NCBI GenBank assembly: GCA_945913015.1
Contig: CAMECH010000005.1
Span: 62,001-126,000 of the forward strand
Length of the DNA: 64,000 bases
Direction of reading: 5' to 3'
Origin: an uncultured Bacteroides sp.
GTDB taxonomy: Bacteria > Bacillota > Clostridia > Lachnospirales > Lachnospiraceae
Shown: positions 63,428 to 64,000 of the stretch, one piece after another
Numbering within the stretch: the first letter of the stretch is position 1
Layout: the number at the start of each line of letters is the position of its first letter
Program-made: the position numbers and the translations under genes
The notes under the pieces: generated by a model
The model's input: only the letters and a program-made list of their open reading frames with translations
Told to the model about the DNA's origin: nothing
The model's database searches: none

Positions 63428-64000
63428 TTACTCTTCATTCAGTTCCGTTTCTATAAGCTCTCTGATATCATCAACATTCAAATCATCCATCATATTTTCA
63501 AACTTATCAAAAATATCACGGTATCTGTCAGGCAGCCTGTATTTTTTTACATCATCAAGTATTTCAAATACCTGTGCAAATTCAAAGTTCTTAACATACC
63601 TCAATATATTGGAAAGAATATTGGAAATCTCATCTTTCTCCAATTCCGGCTTATCATCCGGTGCTGCCTCTTCCAGCATATTATAATGCTTAAGCACTCC
63701 TTCTATTTTTTGAAGCTGTACTTTATATGCATCTTTGAATTCTTCATAATGCTCATCAATGTAGCCATACTCTCCTGCACGTCCTGCTTCCTCCTGCTTT
63801 AGTGCCATATCGGAAACTTCCATTGCTCCTATTCCCTTAGTTGTGCTCTTCATTGCATGAACCTTTATTGTATAATTCTGATAGTCTTTTTTGTCCAGCA
63901 GACTCTTTAGTTCTTCTACATTCTTCTCGCCATATTTGTAATTTATTTTAAGAACTTCAAGATAATCCGATACTTCGCCACCGCAGTTCTTAAGTCCCAG
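63428..64000 (-). CDS. HPt-domain protein, C-terminal part (5' end outside window), likely hybrid sensor kinase
   Basis: The frame is open to the window edge, so the start lies beyond base 64000. About 190 residues are visible. An HPt domain is clear: YTIKVHAMKSTTKGIGAMEV with the phospho-accepting His, followed by a helix ending EAGRAGEYGYIDEHYEEF and a C-terminal helical extension of about 90 residues. In Lachnospiraceae such HPt ends usually follow histidine kinase and receiver domains, but these are not visible here. The gene ends about 90 bases before trpS. Confidence 0.8.
   Translation of the reverse strand: MGLKNCGGEVSDYLEVLKINYKYGEKNVEELKSLLDKKDYQNYTIKVHAMKSTTKGIGAMEVSDMALKQEEAGRAGEYGYIDEHYEEFKDAYKVQLQKIEGVLKHYNMLEEAAPDDKPELEKDEISNILSNILRYVKNFEFAQVFEILDDVKKYRLPDRYRDIFDKFENMMDDLNVDDIRELIETELNEE

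Overview
This window comes from a motile, low-GC, monoderm Firmicute, most likely a gut Lachnospiraceae (Lachnospira / Agathobacter / Roseburia type). Evidence: CodY, a Bacillus/Clostridia-type FliY-CheC-CheD chemotaxis set, FlhF/FlhG, a FapA-like protein, AGGAGG-type ribosome binding sites, and type IV pilus genes without outer-membrane parts. Every gene I accept is on the minus strand, so the window is best read from base 64000 down to base 1. I see no rRNA, tRNA, insertion sequence, phage or CRISPR array.

In transcription order: (1) the C-terminal part of a protein with an HPt domain (63428-64000), then trpS with its own promoter and terminator. (2) A type IV pilus-like operon (47336-62014): pilC, major pilin, prepilin peptidase, a PilM-PilN fusion, a PilO-like protein, four minor-pilin-like proteins and a 1238-residue secreted DUF5057-type protein, ended by a strong terminator. 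No PilB or PilT ATPase gene is present. (3) comM(yifB)-dprA-topA, then codY with its own promoter and terminator. (4) The fla/che operon (6069-41267): flgB-flgC-fliE-F-G-H-I-J, an MgtE-N-domain protein, fliK, flgD, a flagellar operon protein, flgE; a hairpin and new promoter; flbD, motA, motB, fliL, fliM, fliY, cheY, fliO-P-Q-R, flhB-A-F-G, a PilZ protein, cheB-A-W-C-D, a small membrane protein, the motility sigma factor, a FapA-like protein and three little-known genes. (5) The translation and cell-envelope block rpsB-tsf, polysaccharide deacetylase, bactofilin, pyrH, frr, uppS (truncated by the window start).

The order topA-codY-fla/che-sigD-rpsB-tsf-pyrH-frr-uppS matches the Bacillus subtilis backbone, so parts 3-5 are an old conserved neighbourhood. 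Lineage-specific insertions are the deacetylase/bactofilin pair between tsf and pyrH, the accessory genes between sigD and rpsB, and the pilus operon upstream of comM. The flagellar block holds nearly the whole basal body, export apparatus, motor and chemotaxis core. Filament genes (hag, fliD, flgK, flgL), flgM and cheR are not here.

The most interesting part is the pilus operon. Its minor-pilin set followed by one giant secreted protein copies the layout of the Pseudomonas fimU-pilV-W-X-pilY1 operon, with the DUF5057-type protein in the PilY1 place. PilM and PilN are fused in one polypeptide. The cluster sits beside two transformation-linked genes, comM and dprA.
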